A stretch of DNA of 6,233 bases. It comes from an uncultured bacterium. Lineage in GTDB: Bacteria > Armatimonadota > UBA5829 > DSUL01. Under the pieces are notes generated by a model, which worked only from the letters and a program-made list of their open reading frames with translations, made no database searches and was not told the DNA's origin. Shown piece after piece: positions 6,195-6,233 of the stretch. The stretch is from the NCBI GenBank assembly GCA_937967775.1, contig CALCJH010000173.1, positions 1 to 6,233 of the forward strand, read 5' to 3'. Within the stretch, counting starts at the first letter, position 1, and each line of letters begins with the position of its first letter. The position numbers and the translations under genes are program-made.

Positions 6195-6233
6195 CCGCAC
6201 ACTCTCTCCGTGGCCCGGCGGGGCGGCCCGGTT

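Noticed and set aside
6195..6233. GC-rich end of the window with two GGCCCGG copies, considered as a terminator
   Set aside because: The two copies are direct, not inverted, and the window ends before any T-run could be seen.

Overview
The window is GC-rich bacterial DNA with six protein genes in two divergent groups, plus short promoter-bearing gaps. A lipoprotein signal peptide, sigma70-type promoters and a solute-binding protein fused to a permease show a bacterium. The phylum cannot be fixed from the sequence. My guess is Armatimonadota, Planctomycetota, Chloroflexota or a relative, based on general memory of such transporter architectures.

Minus strand, reading left from about 3057: an SPFH/band-7 membrane protein is followed 10 nt later by a small ribbon-helix-helix (Arc-like) protein. 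Behind these lies a large gene that runs off the left edge. It encodes a solute-binding lipoprotein fused in frame to a MalF-type permease, with an extra transmembrane helix at the junction, and it has its own promoter-like sequence across the Arc gene stop codon.

Plus strand, reading right from 3170: a stand-alone MalF-type permease and a MalG-type permease lie 7 nt apart and form a carbohydrate-type ABC importer membrane pair. The MalG protein carries an unusual insert of about 74 residues. A malate dehydrogenase of the LDH/MDH superfamily follows behind a strong consensus promoter.

The permease half of the fusion and the stand-alone MalF protein are close paralogs, about half identical over the shared stretch by hand alignment, and they point in opposite directions. 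The fusion supplies a binding protein while the plus-strand pair has none nearby, and no ATPase gene is present. The two halves could therefore be two related importers or one system with interchangeable parts. The 112-bp gap between the divergent groups contains back-to-back promoter candidates and a small palindrome over the SPFH -10 box. The plus-strand permease appears to have no leader or Shine-Dalgarno sequence. No RNA genes, insertion sequences, CRISPR arrays or long repeats were seen.
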